Source: Foetidibacter luteolus (GTDB lineage Bacteria; Bacteroidota; Bacteroidia; Chitinophagales; Chitinophagaceae). Taken from it: a DNA stretch of 64,000 nt. The position numbers and the translations under genes are program-made. Positions 17,319-26,854 of this stretch are shown piece after piece. Numbering within the stretch: position 1 is the first letter of the stretch; every line of letters begins with the position of its first letter. The DNA lies in NCBI RefSeq assembly GCF_009650435.1, contig NZ_VVIP01000084.1:1-64000 (forward strand), read 5' to 3'. Below the pieces are notes generated by a model. The model saw nothing but the letters and a program-made list of their open reading frames with translations, made no database searches and was not told the origin of the DNA.

Positions 17319-17885
17319 TTAATGTGTAAGATGGTAATAAACTATTACGGCAATACCCGCGGCGGCAAGTATAACAGCGGCTATCCACCAGCGCTGGCTT
17401 TGGGGCTTTTCAGACAGCAGTTCCTGCATTTGGGTGGAGGTTTTTTCATCTTCCCCAACACGGATATTGTGTTCTGCGTTTTCCCGCAATACCCTTTCTG
17501 CCCTGATGGACGGAAAGTACTGCTCAACAGCTATGTCTTCTGTTTGAAAAGTGTAGGCGCCCGCCTGGTTTTTAGCAATGGTGCCAATACCAGGCAATAT
17601 AGCTTTGCCTTTGCCGGCAATATCGCTTTTAAGGTCAAAAACAAACTCGTTAAAGCGGCGGATGGTATCGGTTTCCTCGAAGGAGAACCAACGGGAGAGA
17701 TATTGATAAAAGTGCCTGGCAGGTGCAGGCGTATCGGTTAAAAAATGAATGGCTGGCTTTGGCGAATGAAGCGTTTTTTCAATAAAATCAAGCCTTGCAG
17801 GCTCCTGCTCCAGCCTTAACATGCCAATGCCGGGTAGGTTTAACTGTTTGTGTAATACCAGGTAATTGTGCAGCGCTTCGTACAT
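17319..17885 (-). CDS. HU-CCDC81 domain membrane-anchored protein
   Basis: A 188-residue protein with two tandem HU-like domains of the HU-CCDC81 type, a Bacteroidota family. The first spans about residues 1-60 (LHNYLVLHKQLNLPGIGMLR) and the second 62-130 (FNEFVFDLKSDIAGKGKAIL, then PGIGTI). A single membrane segment lies near the C terminus, residues 164-184, with no SPOR domain after it. Members often carry a C-terminal SPOR domain, so this one is short. It is the last gene of the TPR-barrel operon, 30 bases after the barrel gene. Role unknown; the context suggests the cell envelope. Confidence 0.82.
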   Translation of the reverse strand: MYEALHNYLVLHKQLNLPGIGMLRLEQEPARLDFIEKTLHSPKPAIHFLTDTPAPARHFYQYLSRWFSFEETDTIRRFNEFVFDLKSDIAGKGKAILPGIGTIAKNQAGAYTFQTEDIAVEQYFPSIRAERVLRENAEHNIRVGEDEKTSTQMQELLSEKPQSQRWWIAAVILAAAGIAVIVYYHLTH

Positions 17886-17915
17886 AATACGTATTTCCGT
17901 TTTTGCCTTTGCCGG

Positions 17916-19661
17916 TTATTTTGCAGCCGGTTGGCCGAACGAATATACAACTCCTGCCAATACGTTAAAGCCCAGCATCTGGTACTGGTTCCAGCGGTAG
18001 TACTTGTTGTTGAAGATATTGTTGAACTGCAGCCAAACATTCAACTTTGGCAATACGGCAACTTCAACGCCGCCGTTAAGATCGAAGGCGGGGTCAAGCT
18101 TGCCGGCCTGCAGTTGTTTGTTGCGGTAGCGGGGGCCATCCCAAAAGAATACATCGCCCTTTACCAGGATGTCTTTCATTACACGCCAGCGCAGGGCGCC
18201 ATTTATTTCAATTGGCAGTAACCCAAAGGCTTTTTCATTTACCTTAAGGTTGCTGTACTGTGTAAACGTAGCGCCTGCCAGCAGCGAGAAATTTTCCTGC
18301 AGTGTATAGCCCAACTCTCCGTGCAGCCTTATGGCTTTCATTTCAGGCTCGTTCACTACCTCAAAAGATTTACCGGTGAGGGTATCGTTTACAAATAAAG
18401 GCTGGTTGGTAAACTGCAGGTAAGATACCCTTGCATTATAAGTAACGTGGCTGCCTGCCGAGCCTTTGAAGCCAGCATACATTTCAGTTATCTTGGTATT
18501 GTTAAGGAAAGTTGGCTGCTGTAGCCATGGGTTCATCTGGGCCAAATTGCGGTAATTGGTTTTGTTGAAGTAGCCCACCCAGCCAGCCTGGAAGATAAAC
18601 TTCTCTTCTTTCAGTTTTACATCCGCACTAAAGTTGGGCAGCCAGTGAAAAGTCTTGTTATCCCAGGAAGGGGTAAAACCCGCCACCAGGTTAAAGTTGG
18701 GTGTTTTAAAATGCACGGCAGGGGTAAGGTAGAACAGGTTGTTGTTTATCCTGTCGGCGGTATCCCTTTTGTAAGTGGTAAAATCAGCGGTAAAGCCCAG
18801 TGCCAAAGCAAATATTTTACCTATTGATTTTTCCAAGGGTGTATTGAGTACAAAGTTTTGCTCGCTGGCGCCGCGGTTATCCCTGAAAAAATCCATGTAA
18901 ATGTTGGGGTTATAGTTAAGCCCGTACATGTTCTGCGTTTTATTGCGCAGGCCGAGCGTCATGCCCAGTAGGGTAAAGCGCTGGCGCAGGCTGTCTTTGG
19001 TGTATATATCTTTAAGAGAATCGGGCTGAAAACCATATTGGTATTGCACGCTGTTGTCAAAGAAAACCTTGCCCGCCCATTCTTGTGTATTGTCTTTATT
19101 ATGAAAAACACCGGTAACATCCGCACCCGTTCTGCTTACTGTTTGAAAAGGCAAGCTGCCTTTGGAAGAAGTATGCTTTGCATGCACATTAACAACTGAA
19201 TTGGTGCCATCGCCGAGGGAAAGGCCCGCTTCAAAATATGGGGAGGTATAGTTACCGTAGCCTGCCTTTACAAAGCTTTTATTTTCCCATTGAATAGAGG
19301 AATCTATATTGGCGGCCATAGGCTGCAGGGTAGCAGGCTGGTACGCAAAGAACAGGTTTTGCGATGGGATATTGTAAGCCAGTTGCGGCCTTTCATTATC
19401 CGGTGCCAGGGCCGTACCGTTGAAGTTTATTTTAGAAGCATTCTTTAAAACGGGTTTAAAAGTAGAGGTGATAATAACGTTTTTAGGAAGCAACGTATCG
19501 GTTTTATCTTCATCTGCCTTAGGCGCTGCCTGCCGTTTTTTAGCAGGCGCTGTTGTCCGTGCCTTTTGCTGTTTTGCCCTTGTGCGTTTTTTTCTGCCCT
19601 GTGCATTTACAGAAGATGCAGCTACGGCTAACAGGAGTATGATGACGAATATCCTTTTCAT
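17916..19661 (-). CDS. Outer membrane beta-barrel protein (TonB-receptor-like)
   Basis: A 581-residue exported protein. The signal peptide is MKRIFVIILLLAVAASSVNA. A basic, Ala/Lys-rich stretch follows (residues 22-52), then about 500 residues of alternating amphipathic strands such as WENKSFVKAGYGNYTSPYFE. The C-terminal strands NIFNNKYYRWNQYQMLGFNV and VLAGVVYSFGQ are typical of TonB-dependent receptor barrels. No plug domain is present, so it is a plugless barrel. It follows the TPR gene by 48 bases and precedes the HU-CCDC81 gene, so the three are probably one operon. Function unknown. Confidence 0.82.
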   Translation of the reverse strand: MKRIFVIILLLAVAASSVNAQGRKKRTRAKQQKARTTAPAKKRQAAPKADEDKTDTLLPKNVIITSTFKPVLKNASKINFNGTALAPDNERPQLAYNIPSQNLFFAYQPATLQPMAANIDSSIQWENKSFVKAGYGNYTSPYFEAGLSLGDGTNSVVNVHAKHTSSKGSLPFQTVSRTGADVTGVFHNKDNTQEWAGKVFFDNSVQYQYGFQPDSLKDIYTKDSLRQRFTLLGMTLGLRNKTQNMYGLNYNPNIYMDFFRDNRGASEQNFVLNTPLEKSIGKIFALALGFTADFTTYKRDTADRINNNLFYLTPAVHFKTPNFNLVAGFTPSWDNKTFHWLPNFSADVKLKEEKFIFQAGWVGYFNKTNYRNLAQMNPWLQQPTFLNNTKITEMYAGFKGSAGSHVTYNARVSYLQFTNQPLFVNDTLTGKSFEVVNEPEMKAIRLHGELGYTLQENFSLLAGATFTQYSNLKVNEKAFGLLPIEINGALRWRVMKDILVKGDVFFWDGPRYRNKQLQAGKLDPAFDLNGGVEVAVLPKLNVWLQFNNIFNNKYYRWNQYQMLGFNVLAGVVYSFGQPAAK

Positions 19662-19709
19662 TCAGTGTTGTTTAATTGGCGCTGCTGCGCTGTTAATGTA
19701 ATACTGGTA

Positions 19710-22700
19710 TTACTGGTTGCTGGCTACTTTGCTGTTTTTGTTTTTTTCAACAATTACAACATCCAGCTTTTGCTGCGCTTCTTTACGCAATGTTTCATCC
19801 GTAGCATTTTCTGATACGCTCTTCAGCGTGGCTTCGGCATTAAAATAATCTTTTTGCTTAAAGTAAATATCTCCCAGCAATATGTAAGATTTCGTAATCC
19901 AGTAATCGTAAGAACCGGCTTTGTTAATAACATCAAAAGCAGCTTTTTCAGCATCCGCATAGCTGTTTTGGCTAAGCAATATTTCTGCTATGCGGTAGCG
20001 GGCTTCAGCAGAATATTCTGATTTGCCCAACGCCACCACCTGGCGGTAAGTAGTAATAGCATTGTCAAGCTCGTTGTTGGCCTGCAGGCTTTTGGCAATA
20101 ACCATATTGGCCATCATCTTATCATCTGCAGCTATGCCTTTTTGTTGCAATAAATCCTGTGCGTTGGGCGCCGCATCGCTCCATTTGGCCAGCTTGTACT
20201 GGCAGCGCAACAAGCCACGCATAGCTTCCAGTTTGTTTTCGGGAGATACGGCCAAATCCTTCAGCCGTATAAAATAGGTTTCCGCTGTATTGTAATCTTT
20301 CAGCTCAAAGTAGCTGATGCGGGCTGCCTGCAGGGCGCTTATCTCTGCGTATTTGTTAGGCGCTTTTTGAGCAACGGCCTGGTAATAATTGGCCGCATTG
20401 CGAAAATCTTTCCTGTTGTTGTAAATATCCGCCATCTGGTAGGTGGCATCAATTACATAGCGCCCATCAGGATATTGCTTTACATAATTACCAAGGGCAC
20501 CGGCAGCGGCATCATAGTTCTTGTTTTCGTAAGCAATGTTGGCTGCAACATAAGTAATGGAATCTTCCTCTGTATAGCTAACATTCTTGCCGTTCTGGCG
20601 CATGAAAGCAATGAATTCTGATGGTTTCTGGTTTTCTATAAAAATGCTTCTTACATACTCTACGGCTTCCTCGCTTTCTGATGAGTTAGGGTAGCCGGAG
20701 ATGAGTTTTTTAAAATTGTTCAGCGCTTCATTATTGTTGTTCAGGTTATAATATACCACGCCAAGTTTCAAATAAGCCTGTGGCTTGTATGCTTCGCTGT
20801 TTTTGGCTTTTAAAATATTGCTGAGCGGCGCTACGGCGTTTTGAAATTCTTCATTGGCCATGTAGGTGCCTGCTATTTCCATATTGGCATCGGTGGCCAG
20901 CGATGAAGCCGGGTAACGCTGGGAGAGGGATTGCATCAGGCTAATCTTTTCCGCATACCTGTTAGATGCACCGGAAATAATGGCTTTCTGGTAAAGCGCA
21001 TAGTCTGCAGCGGGCAGGTTATAGTTTAACACAGTTTCGTACATCTGCAAAGCTTTCGGAAATTTCTTATCCATAAAGTAGCAGTCTGCGCTGCGTAAGT
21101 AGGCATCCTGCTGCACGTTGTCAGACTGTGCGGAAATTGTTTTGGTAACCTGTTCAAACCAACTGAGCGCCTTGGGGTAGTTCTCCTGTTTAAGATTGGC
21201 ATACCCCAGAATATACTTTGCGTTGGCGGGGTTTACATCACCCAGGCTAACGGAAGATTTAAGATAATTTTCCATGTAGTAAATAGCCGAATCAAGCTGG
21301 TTGGTACGGTAAGCTATCTCGCCTTTCCAGAAGTTGGCGTAGGGTAACTGCGCCTGGTTATAAGGCGCCGCATACAACCTGTTCAACAGATTGTCGGCCT
21401 GTGCCACCTGTTGGTCGTTAACCAGTTCAACAGCCCTGCCATATAAAACCCGCGGATATACTTTGCGTACAGTTTCGCTTTGCGAGCCCATACTTTCAAA
21501 AAGGCTAAGGGCTTCTTTAAAATTGTTGGTATTGGCCAGTACGCTTAACAGCAATTCTTTTGCTTCAACAATGTATTCGCTTTTGGGGTAGCCCGTTACA
21601 AAACCCTGCAACTCGTTTAATGCTACATCCTGGTAGCCAAGTTCGTAAGAAAGCTTGCCATAGTTAAATTTGGAAATTTCTTTTTGGGTAAGGTTGCTGC
21701 TGTTTAAAGCGCAGAATAAAAACGCATTCCTGGCGCTTGGCTTTTGCCCTGTTTTTAAATAAGCGTCTGCCAGCAGGTACATGCTGTTTTGCGATAACGA
21801 ATCTTCTTTGCCGCCAAGTTCTTTAAACCCGGCTATCGCGTTTTTCCATTGTTTGGCTTCGTAATAACAGTAAGAAAGCTCGTATAAATCTTCCCGGCTT
21901 ACTTTTTCAGTATTGCTTACATACTTTTCCAGGTAAGGCATGGCTTTGGCAAATTCTTTCTTCTCAAACCAGGCATGGCCCAACAGTTGGCGCAATTTTA
22001 AATCGTAGTACTGGCCGCCTTTTTGTAAAGCCTTTTCGCCATATTCAATGGCTTTATCCCGCTCACCGTTAAAATAGTATATCTCCGCAACATAGTAGGG
22101 CACAACGCTTTGGTAAGCAGGCTGATTATCTATCACAGTAAAAGCACTTACCGCTTCCTTATAATTTTTTTCATTAAAGCTTATAAAGCCGTAGTAGTAG
22201 TTGGCATCGTAGTAATTTGGATCGGATGGTATTTGCCTTATAGCATTGAATAACGGTTTTGCTTCATTAAACCTTTGCATAGTAAAGTAAGCATAGCCCA
22301 TGTGAAATTTCATATTGGCAATTTCGCGGTTGCCTAAGTTATCTTCCACTGTTTTCTCGTAATAATCAATCGCCTGCTCAAATTTTTGCTTCCGGTAATA
22401 ATATTCAGCAAGGTGATAGCTCAGCATTTGTATGCGTGGCGTATTATGCTCTATGGCAATAAACTCTTTGGCTTTGTCTTCCGCTGTAATATCGTTTAAC
22501 TGCAGCCCGCAAACCAGTGAATAATACCGGGCTTCCAACTGTATGGTTACAGGTATGCTGCTGTTGGCTTTCGTTTTTTCATCCAGCATTTTAAACATAG
22601 GATATGCAAGGCTAAACTGGTCTTTCTGAAATAACTCCTTGGCAAGTTTAAAATCTGCATCGGGGTCATCATTGGCCTTGGTAAACTGCGCCCTTGAAAC

Positions 22701-22757
22701 GTAGGTGGAAAGTAGAATTACGCTTAACAGGGCAGCCTTTTTTATATGTTGGTTCAT
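19710..22757 (-). CDS. Large exported tetratricopeptide repeat protein
   Basis: A 1015-residue exported TPR protein. From the Met at 22757 the N terminus MNQHIKKAALLSVILLSTYV with SRAQ is a signal peptide; a longer in-frame start at 22871 is not used. TPR-like helical pairs fill nearly the whole length: FEQAIDYYEKTVEDNLGNRE, YKEAVSAFTVID, FPKALQMYETVLNYN, FRNAANYYQAVAQKAPNKYA. The last repeats (ADAEKAAFDVI, FNAEATLKSV) resemble YbgF/BamD-type repeats. It is first in an operon with a plugless barrel and an HU-CCDC81 protein, suggesting a periplasmic scaffold. The partner is unknown. Confidence 0.87.
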   Translation of the reverse strand: MNQHIKKAALLSVILLSTYVSRAQFTKANDDPDADFKLAKELFQKDQFSLAYPMFKMLDEKTKANSSIPVTIQLEARYYSLVCGLQLNDITAEDKAKEFIAIEHNTPRIQMLSYHLAEYYYRKQKFEQAIDYYEKTVEDNLGNREIANMKFHMGYAYFTMQRFNEAKPLFNAIRQIPSDPNYYDANYYYGFISFNEKNYKEAVSAFTVIDNQPAYQSVVPYYVAEIYYFNGERDKAIEYGEKALQKGGQYYDLKLRQLLGHAWFEKKEFAKAMPYLEKYVSNTEKVSREDLYELSYCYYEAKQWKNAIAGFKELGGKEDSLSQNSMYLLADAYLKTGQKPSARNAFLFCALNSSNLTQKEISKFNYGKLSYELGYQDVALNELQGFVTGYPKSEYIVEAKELLLSVLANTNNFKEALSLFESMGSQSETVRKVYPRVLYGRAVELVNDQQVAQADNLLNRLYAAPYNQAQLPYANFWKGEIAYRTNQLDSAIYYMENYLKSSVSLGDVNPANAKYILGYANLKQENYPKALSWFEQVTKTISAQSDNVQQDAYLRSADCYFMDKKFPKALQMYETVLNYNLPAADYALYQKAIISGASNRYAEKISLMQSLSQRYPASSLATDANMEIAGTYMANEEFQNAVAPLSNILKAKNSEAYKPQAYLKLGVVYYNLNNNNEALNNFKKLISGYPNSSESEEAVEYVRSIFIENQKPSEFIAFMRQNGKNVSYTEEDSITYVAANIAYENKNYDAAAGALGNYVKQYPDGRYVIDATYQMADIYNNRKDFRNAANYYQAVAQKAPNKYAEISALQAARISYFELKDYNTAETYFIRLKDLAVSPENKLEAMRGLLRCQYKLAKWSDAAPNAQDLLQQKGIAADDKMMANMVIAKSLQANNELDNAITTYRQVVALGKSEYSAEARYRIAEILLSQNSYADAEKAAFDVINKAGSYDYWITKSYILLGDIYFKQKDYFNAEATLKSVSENATDETLRKEAQQKLDVVIVEKNKNSKVASNQ

Positions 22758-22974
22758 ATCTTGTTCCGAACGAATATTTTTTGCGAATATTTTGAATGCT
22801 TTCTTAAGAAAACGTAAAATCGCCGCTAAGGTAACATGCACGGCAGGGCTTACAAACAAAGAGCATTCCACAATTGTGGATAACGTTGCTGCCGCTCGTT
22901 AAAAACCTGAAAGAGCCAATAAAAAGTTCAATTTTACCAGGTGAGATAATTGCAGGCCGGCATAACAGTGTATG

Positions 22975-23328
22975 CTATTTGTTTTTCGTTTTTTTTCTGC
23001 GTTCTTTTTTTAGGGGAGTAACTTTTTCGTTGGCAAGAAAATTTTCAAGTGCATCCAGCTTGCCGGCCCAAAATACACGGTACTGGTCTATCCAGTCAGA
23101 AACCTGCCCCAGCGAGGAGAGATTGGCTTCGCAAAAGCGTTCCCGTCCTTGCTGCCTGATGATAACAAGACCGCATTCCGTTAAAATTTTAATATGTTTC
23201 GAAATAGCAGGCCTGCTTACTTCAAAGTTGTCGGCCACGGCGTTCAGGTTAAGCGACTGGCGGGCAATAATGTTGATTATTTCGCGGCGGGTGGGGTCGG
23301 CAATGGCCTGAAAAACATCTCTTCTCAT
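22975..23328 (-). CDS. ArsR family transcriptional regulator
   Basis: A 117-residue winged-helix repressor of the ArsR/SmtB family. AIADPTRREIINIIARQSLN is the classic opening, FEVSRPAISKHIKILTECGL the recognition helix, and IIRQQGRERFCEANLSSLGQ the wing and dimer region. The ending is Lys/Arg rich. No metal-binding ELCV(C/G)D-type motif is seen, so it is not an obvious metal sensor. Regulators of this subgroup usually precede an SRPBCC (AHSA1) gene; none is adjacent here. Confidence 0.88.
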   Translation of the reverse strand: MRRDVFQAIADPTRREIINIIARQSLNLNAVADNFEVSRPAISKHIKILTECGLVIIRQQGRERFCEANLSSLGQVSDWIDQYRVFWAGKLDALENFLANEKVTPLKKERRKKTKNK

Positions 23329-23350
23329 AAATTAGTAAAATTTCCGGCAG

Positions 23351-23384
23351 CAAAGATATGTAGCGGGTTGGTTACGCTAAACAA
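23351..23384 (-). promoter_or_regulatory. Bacteroidota-type promoter for the ArsR gene
   Basis: On the reverse strand TATCTTTG (plus 23351-23358) matches the -7 consensus TAnnTTTG. A TTG lies 23 bases further upstream, at the far limit of the usual spacing. The start codon is 22 bases downstream. Confidence 0.5.
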
Positions 23385-23454
23385 CAGTAATTGCCGCCAT
23401 TAATAAGAATGTTGTATTTTCAGTTCTTTATAAACCTTAAACTAACTGCCAGTT

Positions 23455-23913
23455 ATGGAAACAAACCAGGTGTCTTTATTTGAGCTGCACATTGACCAGC
23501 CAGCTTCTGCCCATCTTTACAGCTCAGCCAAATGGGGAAAATTTTTAGCCATTGTCGGGTTTGTGTTTTGTGGCTTAGCTTTATTGCTTGCTGCTTTTAC
23601 TGGTACTTTTCTTAATACATTGGCCAGTATGGATGGTGGGGGTAGGTATTCCAACGCCGGTGTGTTAGGCGCTACAACCCTTACTGTTATTTATGTTGTT
23701 TGTGCAATATTGTATTTTTTTCCCTGCCTGTTTCTTTACAACTATTCCAGTTCAATGCTTAAAGCGCTGGAATCGCAGGACCAGGAAAAGCTCGTACGGT
23801 CTTTCTCCCAACTTAAGTCCTGCTTTAAATTTCTGGGTGTGTTAACTATTATAGGCCTTGCTTTATATGCTCTTATATTAATATTGATTGTAGTTGGCGC
23901 TGCGGTTGGATAA
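23455..23913 (+). CDS. DUF5362-like membrane protein
   Basis: A 152-residue membrane protein with three strong hydrophobic segments at about residues 28-50, 72-95 and 125-150. The N terminus has METNQVSLFELHIDQPASAH, the middle contains YSSAKWGKFLAIVGF, and LKALESQDQEKLVRSFSQLK precedes the last helix. This pattern fits the DUF5362 family of unknown function. It stands alone, and an R1 repeat begins eight bases after its stop codon. Confidence 0.72.
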   Translation: METNQVSLFELHIDQPASAHLYSSAKWGKFLAIVGFVFCGLALLLAAFTGTFLNTLASMDGGGRYSNAGVLGATTLTVIYVVCAILYFFPCLFLYNYSSSMLKALESQDQEKLVRSFSQLKSCFKFLGVLTIIGLALYALILILIVVGAAVG

Positions 23914-23920
23914 ATCTTTT

Positions 23921-24032
23921 AGGGGGTGCCCCCAAGCTATCGCAAGGGGTCGGGCTTTCCGCTCATACTCCGGCACAAAGCCGCCGCACAATGCCTTCAC
24001 CGGGGTATCCGCTTCAATCCCTCACCCAAAAG
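23921..24032 (-). repeat. R1 interspersed repeat copy
   Basis: The reverse-orientation copy reads GGGGGTGCCCCCAAGCTATC, then GGGGTCGGGCTTTCCGCTCA, and ends CGCTTCAATCCCTCACCC. It lies between convergent gene ends (23913 and 24104). Confidence 0.82.
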
Positions 24033-24103
24033 TGCAGCACGCTGTTTTTTTTGCAGGCAGGCAATATACCTGGCAGTTTAAAATGTAAACCCTTACCCTG
24101 GCA

Positions 24104-24898
24104 CTACCGGGTTGATAAGTGGTTATAGTCTTTCATCAACGTTTCCAGGAAAGTAACAGAATCGTGTTTGGAACTAATTTTCAGTACAGACTCAACTTTA
24201 CTTGCTGTGCGGTCTGCAAGGGCCCAGTCGCTTCTTTTAGAGATGGCGCTCAATACGGTTTTGATAACATTCATATCGCGGTCACTCAGTTTCATCACCT
24301 CCGGGTAAACGGGAACATAAGTGTCTTCCGTTTCCACAAAAACGGTTTCCTGCAGGTCTGCCTTGCTGCGTGTGTTAATTAACAATGTACCGGCCGCAAG
24401 GTCTCCTATGCGCTGGCCTTTTTTGGAAATAACTGCACAAAGAATATCTACTATTACAATGATTGATGTAAAAGATAAAGAGCCTATTAATTGCTGGTTA
24501 AGGCTCAGAACTGCCAAAATAACTATAATCACCAGCAAGCCGGAAGACCGCAGCATCCAGCGGATAACAAACTGGCTGGCGGTAGCGTTGCCACCGGTTT
24601 CGTTAATTACCCGTATGCCCAGCAGCTTTTTGCCAATAGTTTGGCCATTCATGGTAAGTTCTGTTACCAGGGGGTAAAAAGAAGTGGGTAAAAGAATGAT
24701 TAAAAAAATAGACCATAGGTCCATGTCATCAACTTTAGCGGTATTTTGTAGCAGTGAGCTACTAAGCCTGAACGCGATAAACATGTAAATGATGATGATG
24801 ATGTAATCTATTATCCATGCAAAAAGCCTTTTGTGAAACTCCGCGGTTTCAAAATCAAGCTCAATGTTAAAGGATGTAAGGATTTTAAGCCGGCTCAT
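24104..24898 (-). CDS. RDD family membrane protein
   Basis: A 264-residue RDD-family protein. From the Met at 24898 the sequence runs MSRLKILTSFNIELDFETAE; a slightly longer in-frame start exists at 24919. FHKRLFAWIIDYIIIIIYMF is the first membrane segment with the Arg and Asp residues that name the family. A second block includes GQTIGKKLLGIRVI and a later KGQRIGDLAAGTLLIN. The C-terminal 90 residues are soluble. It is divergent from the SpoIIM-like gene. The pairing of RDD with SpoIIM, DUF4129, DUF4350, MoxR and DUF58 recurs in Bacteroidota, so it is probably a member of that system. Confidence 0.9.
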   Translation of the reverse strand: MSRLKILTSFNIELDFETAEFHKRLFAWIIDYIIIIIYMFIAFRLSSSLLQNTAKVDDMDLWSIFLIILLPTSFYPLVTELTMNGQTIGKKLLGIRVINETGGNATASQFVIRWMLRSSGLLVIIVILAVLSLNQQLIGSLSFTSIIVIVDILCAVISKKGQRIGDLAAGTLLINTRSKADLQETVFVETEDTYVPVYPEVMKLSDRDMNVIKTVLSAISKRSDWALADRTASKVESVLKISSKHDSVTFLETLMKDYNHLSTR

Positions 24899-25039
24899 GT
24901 AAAAAACTTGTTGATGCAAAAAAAGGTACAGCTAACTGCCGGAGGGTTTAGAACTGGTTACCGGCGCAGCCCCAAAGATTAAAATTATTATTTAGTGGCG
25001 TGTGTAACAACTAATTGTTTATTTTGAAAAAAAATACCC

Positions 25040-25990
25040 TTGAGAGAAGCCTTATTTATTAAAAAGAACAAAGACCGGTGGGAACAGTTCAGCAGCCAAC
25101 CCTCTGCCGATACAGATGAAATGGCTTCGGAGTTTATACAGTTAACAGACGACCTCGGCTATTCCAAAACTTTTTACCCGCACAGCAAAGTAACCCGGTT
25201 TTTAAACGCGGAAGCTGCCAGGCGCTACCTGTCCATTTACCGCAACAGGAAGGAGGAAGCCAACCGTTTTGTACGCTTTTTTAAGTACGACCTGCCGCTT
25301 ACCGTAGCCAAACACCATTATGTACTGCTGGTTTGCTTTGTATTATTTATGCTCTTCTTTTTTGTTGGGTTTTACTCCTCTAAAACTGATGAACGGTTTG
25401 TAAGGGATATGATGGGCGACGGTTACGTGAATATGACGGAAAAAAATATTGAAGACGGTAACCCGTTTGGGGTTTATCAAGGGGGCAACAGTACTTTAAT
25501 GTGGCTGGGCATCATGATCAATAATTGCGGCGTATCTTTTAAATACTATGCTGAGGGCATACTGGCGGGCATACCTACTTTATACAGCATGATAAAAGAA
25601 GCCGTAAGGCTCGGCGCTTTTGAGTACATGTTTTATAACAAGGGCTATGGCAGCTTGTTTTTTTTAACGGTTATGCTGCATGGTACGCTGGAGCTTTCAG
25701 CTATTATAATAGCCGCCGCTGCCGGCGTGGTATTGGGTAAAAGCTGGCTTTTTCCCGGTACGTTAAAGCGGCTGGAAGCTTTAAAGCTTGGCGCGAAAGA
25801 AGGGGTTAAAATAATTATAGGCCTGGTACCGGTGTTTGTTGTAGCGGCTTTTGTAGAAGGCTTTATCACCCGTTATTACCGTATGCCGGTTTGGTTAAGC
25901 CTGCCAATATTGCTGCTGTCGCTTTTTTTTATTATTGGCTACTTTGTAGTGTATCCGCGTAATTTGAGTAAAAAATTAAGAACCGCATAG
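25040..25990 (+). CDS. SpoIIM-like membrane protein (stage II sporulation M family)
   Basis: A 316-residue membrane protein of the SpoIIM family, found widely in non-spore-formers. The start must be the TTG at 25040 (MREALFIKKNKDRWEQF), because a stop codon lies at 25025-25027 and no ATG intervenes. A soluble N terminus is followed by a membrane segment near residue 95 (HHYVLLVCFVLFMLFFFVGF), a loop, and further helices with FLTVMLHGTLELSAIIIAAA, the conserved HGxxEL motif. It opens a forward operon with four more genes, the DUF4129-like gene beginning eight bases after it. Confidence 0.88.
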   Translation: MREALFIKKNKDRWEQFSSQPSADTDEMASEFIQLTDDLGYSKTFYPHSKVTRFLNAEAARRYLSIYRNRKEEANRFVRFFKYDLPLTVAKHHYVLLVCFVLFMLFFFVGFYSSKTDERFVRDMMGDGYVNMTEKNIEDGNPFGVYQGGNSTLMWLGIMINNCGVSFKYYAEGILAGIPTLYSMIKEAVRLGAFEYMFYNKGYGSLFFLTVMLHGTLELSAIIIAAAAGVVLGKSWLFPGTLKRLEALKLGAKEGVKIIIGLVPVFVVAAFVEGFITRYYRMPVWLSLPILLLSLFFIIGYFVVYPRNLSKKLRTA

Positions 25991-25997
25991 TGATAGT

Positions 25998-26837
25998 ATG
26001 AAGCAATTGAGGCCCCTGTTATTGTTATTATTGTTGATGCAGGTTATCTGTTCCGCCGCAACCGGGCAGGTTACAGATACTACGCAAACACGATCCCTGG
26101 ATGACGAAGACTACGTAGATTCTACTGATGCCATGGTTGATACTTCTGTAGTTTACGGCGATAGCGAAGAAGAATACGATGAAGAAGCCGATACTTCTTT
26201 TGGCGATTTCGGTACCCGGTTTTCTTTAAAACAGCCCGATACCCTTTCTTCCGTACGCAGTTTTCCACCAACAGCCGTCAGCAATATTAAACAAGACGAA
26301 GATTTCTGGTACATTAACCAGGAGTTCAAAAAAAAGGAAGAGGCGGTTAACAATTCTTCAGATTTCTGGCAGTCTTTCTTTAAAATACTCGGCAGTTCAA
26401 CAGCCCAAGCCATTATCTGGACATTAATGATTGGTACCCTTGTGGTTGTATTTATTATGTACCTGGTAAATAATAGAATTGGATTTGGGTCTCACGGAAA
26501 GCGCATTCAACAGCAGGTAGCGCAGGGTGAATTGCCGGAGAATATTTTTGATATTGATTTTAATACGCACATTAATAAGGCCGTTGCGGAAAATAACTAC
26601 CGGCTTGCCACCAGGTTGTTTTTTTTGCGCATGCTCAAAACCATGTCTGAGAAAAGCCTGCTGCGGTACGAAAAAGATAAAACCAATATGGATTATTTGC
26701 TGGAACTGAATGGCTCCGCATATTTTAAAGACTTTGCAGCAGCGGCCCGCAATTACGAGTATGTGTGGTATGGCAACTTTACCATCAGCCAGCAACAGTT
26801 TGCGGCTATACAGGGCAGCTTTGAAAAATTTAATTAA
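25998..26837 (+). CDS. DUF4129-like membrane protein
   Basis: A 279-residue protein with an N-terminal signal or membrane segment (LLLLLLLMQVICSAATG), a long acidic linker rich in Asp and Glu (residues 32-75), one central membrane helix near residues 135-155 (IIWTLMIGTLVVVFIMYLV), and a cytoplasmic C-terminal domain. The C-terminal words KDKTNMDYLLELN and RNYEYVWYGNF match DUF4129. In related clusters this protein sits between SpoIIM and DUF4350 proteins, as here. Role unknown. Confidence 0.75.
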   Translation: MKQLRPLLLLLLLMQVICSAATGQVTDTTQTRSLDDEDYVDSTDAMVDTSVVYGDSEEEYDEEADTSFGDFGTRFSLKQPDTLSSVRSFPPTAVSNIKQDEDFWYINQEFKKKEEAVNNSSDFWQSFFKILGSSTAQAIIWTLMIGTLVVVFIMYLVNNRIGFGSHGKRIQQQVAQGELPENIFDIDFNTHINKAVAENNYRLATRLFFLRMLKTMSEKSLLRYEKDKTNMDYLLELNGSAYFKDFAAAARNYEYVWYGNFTISQQQFAAIQGSFEKFN

Positions 26838-26854
26838 CTGAAACAAACCTACTG

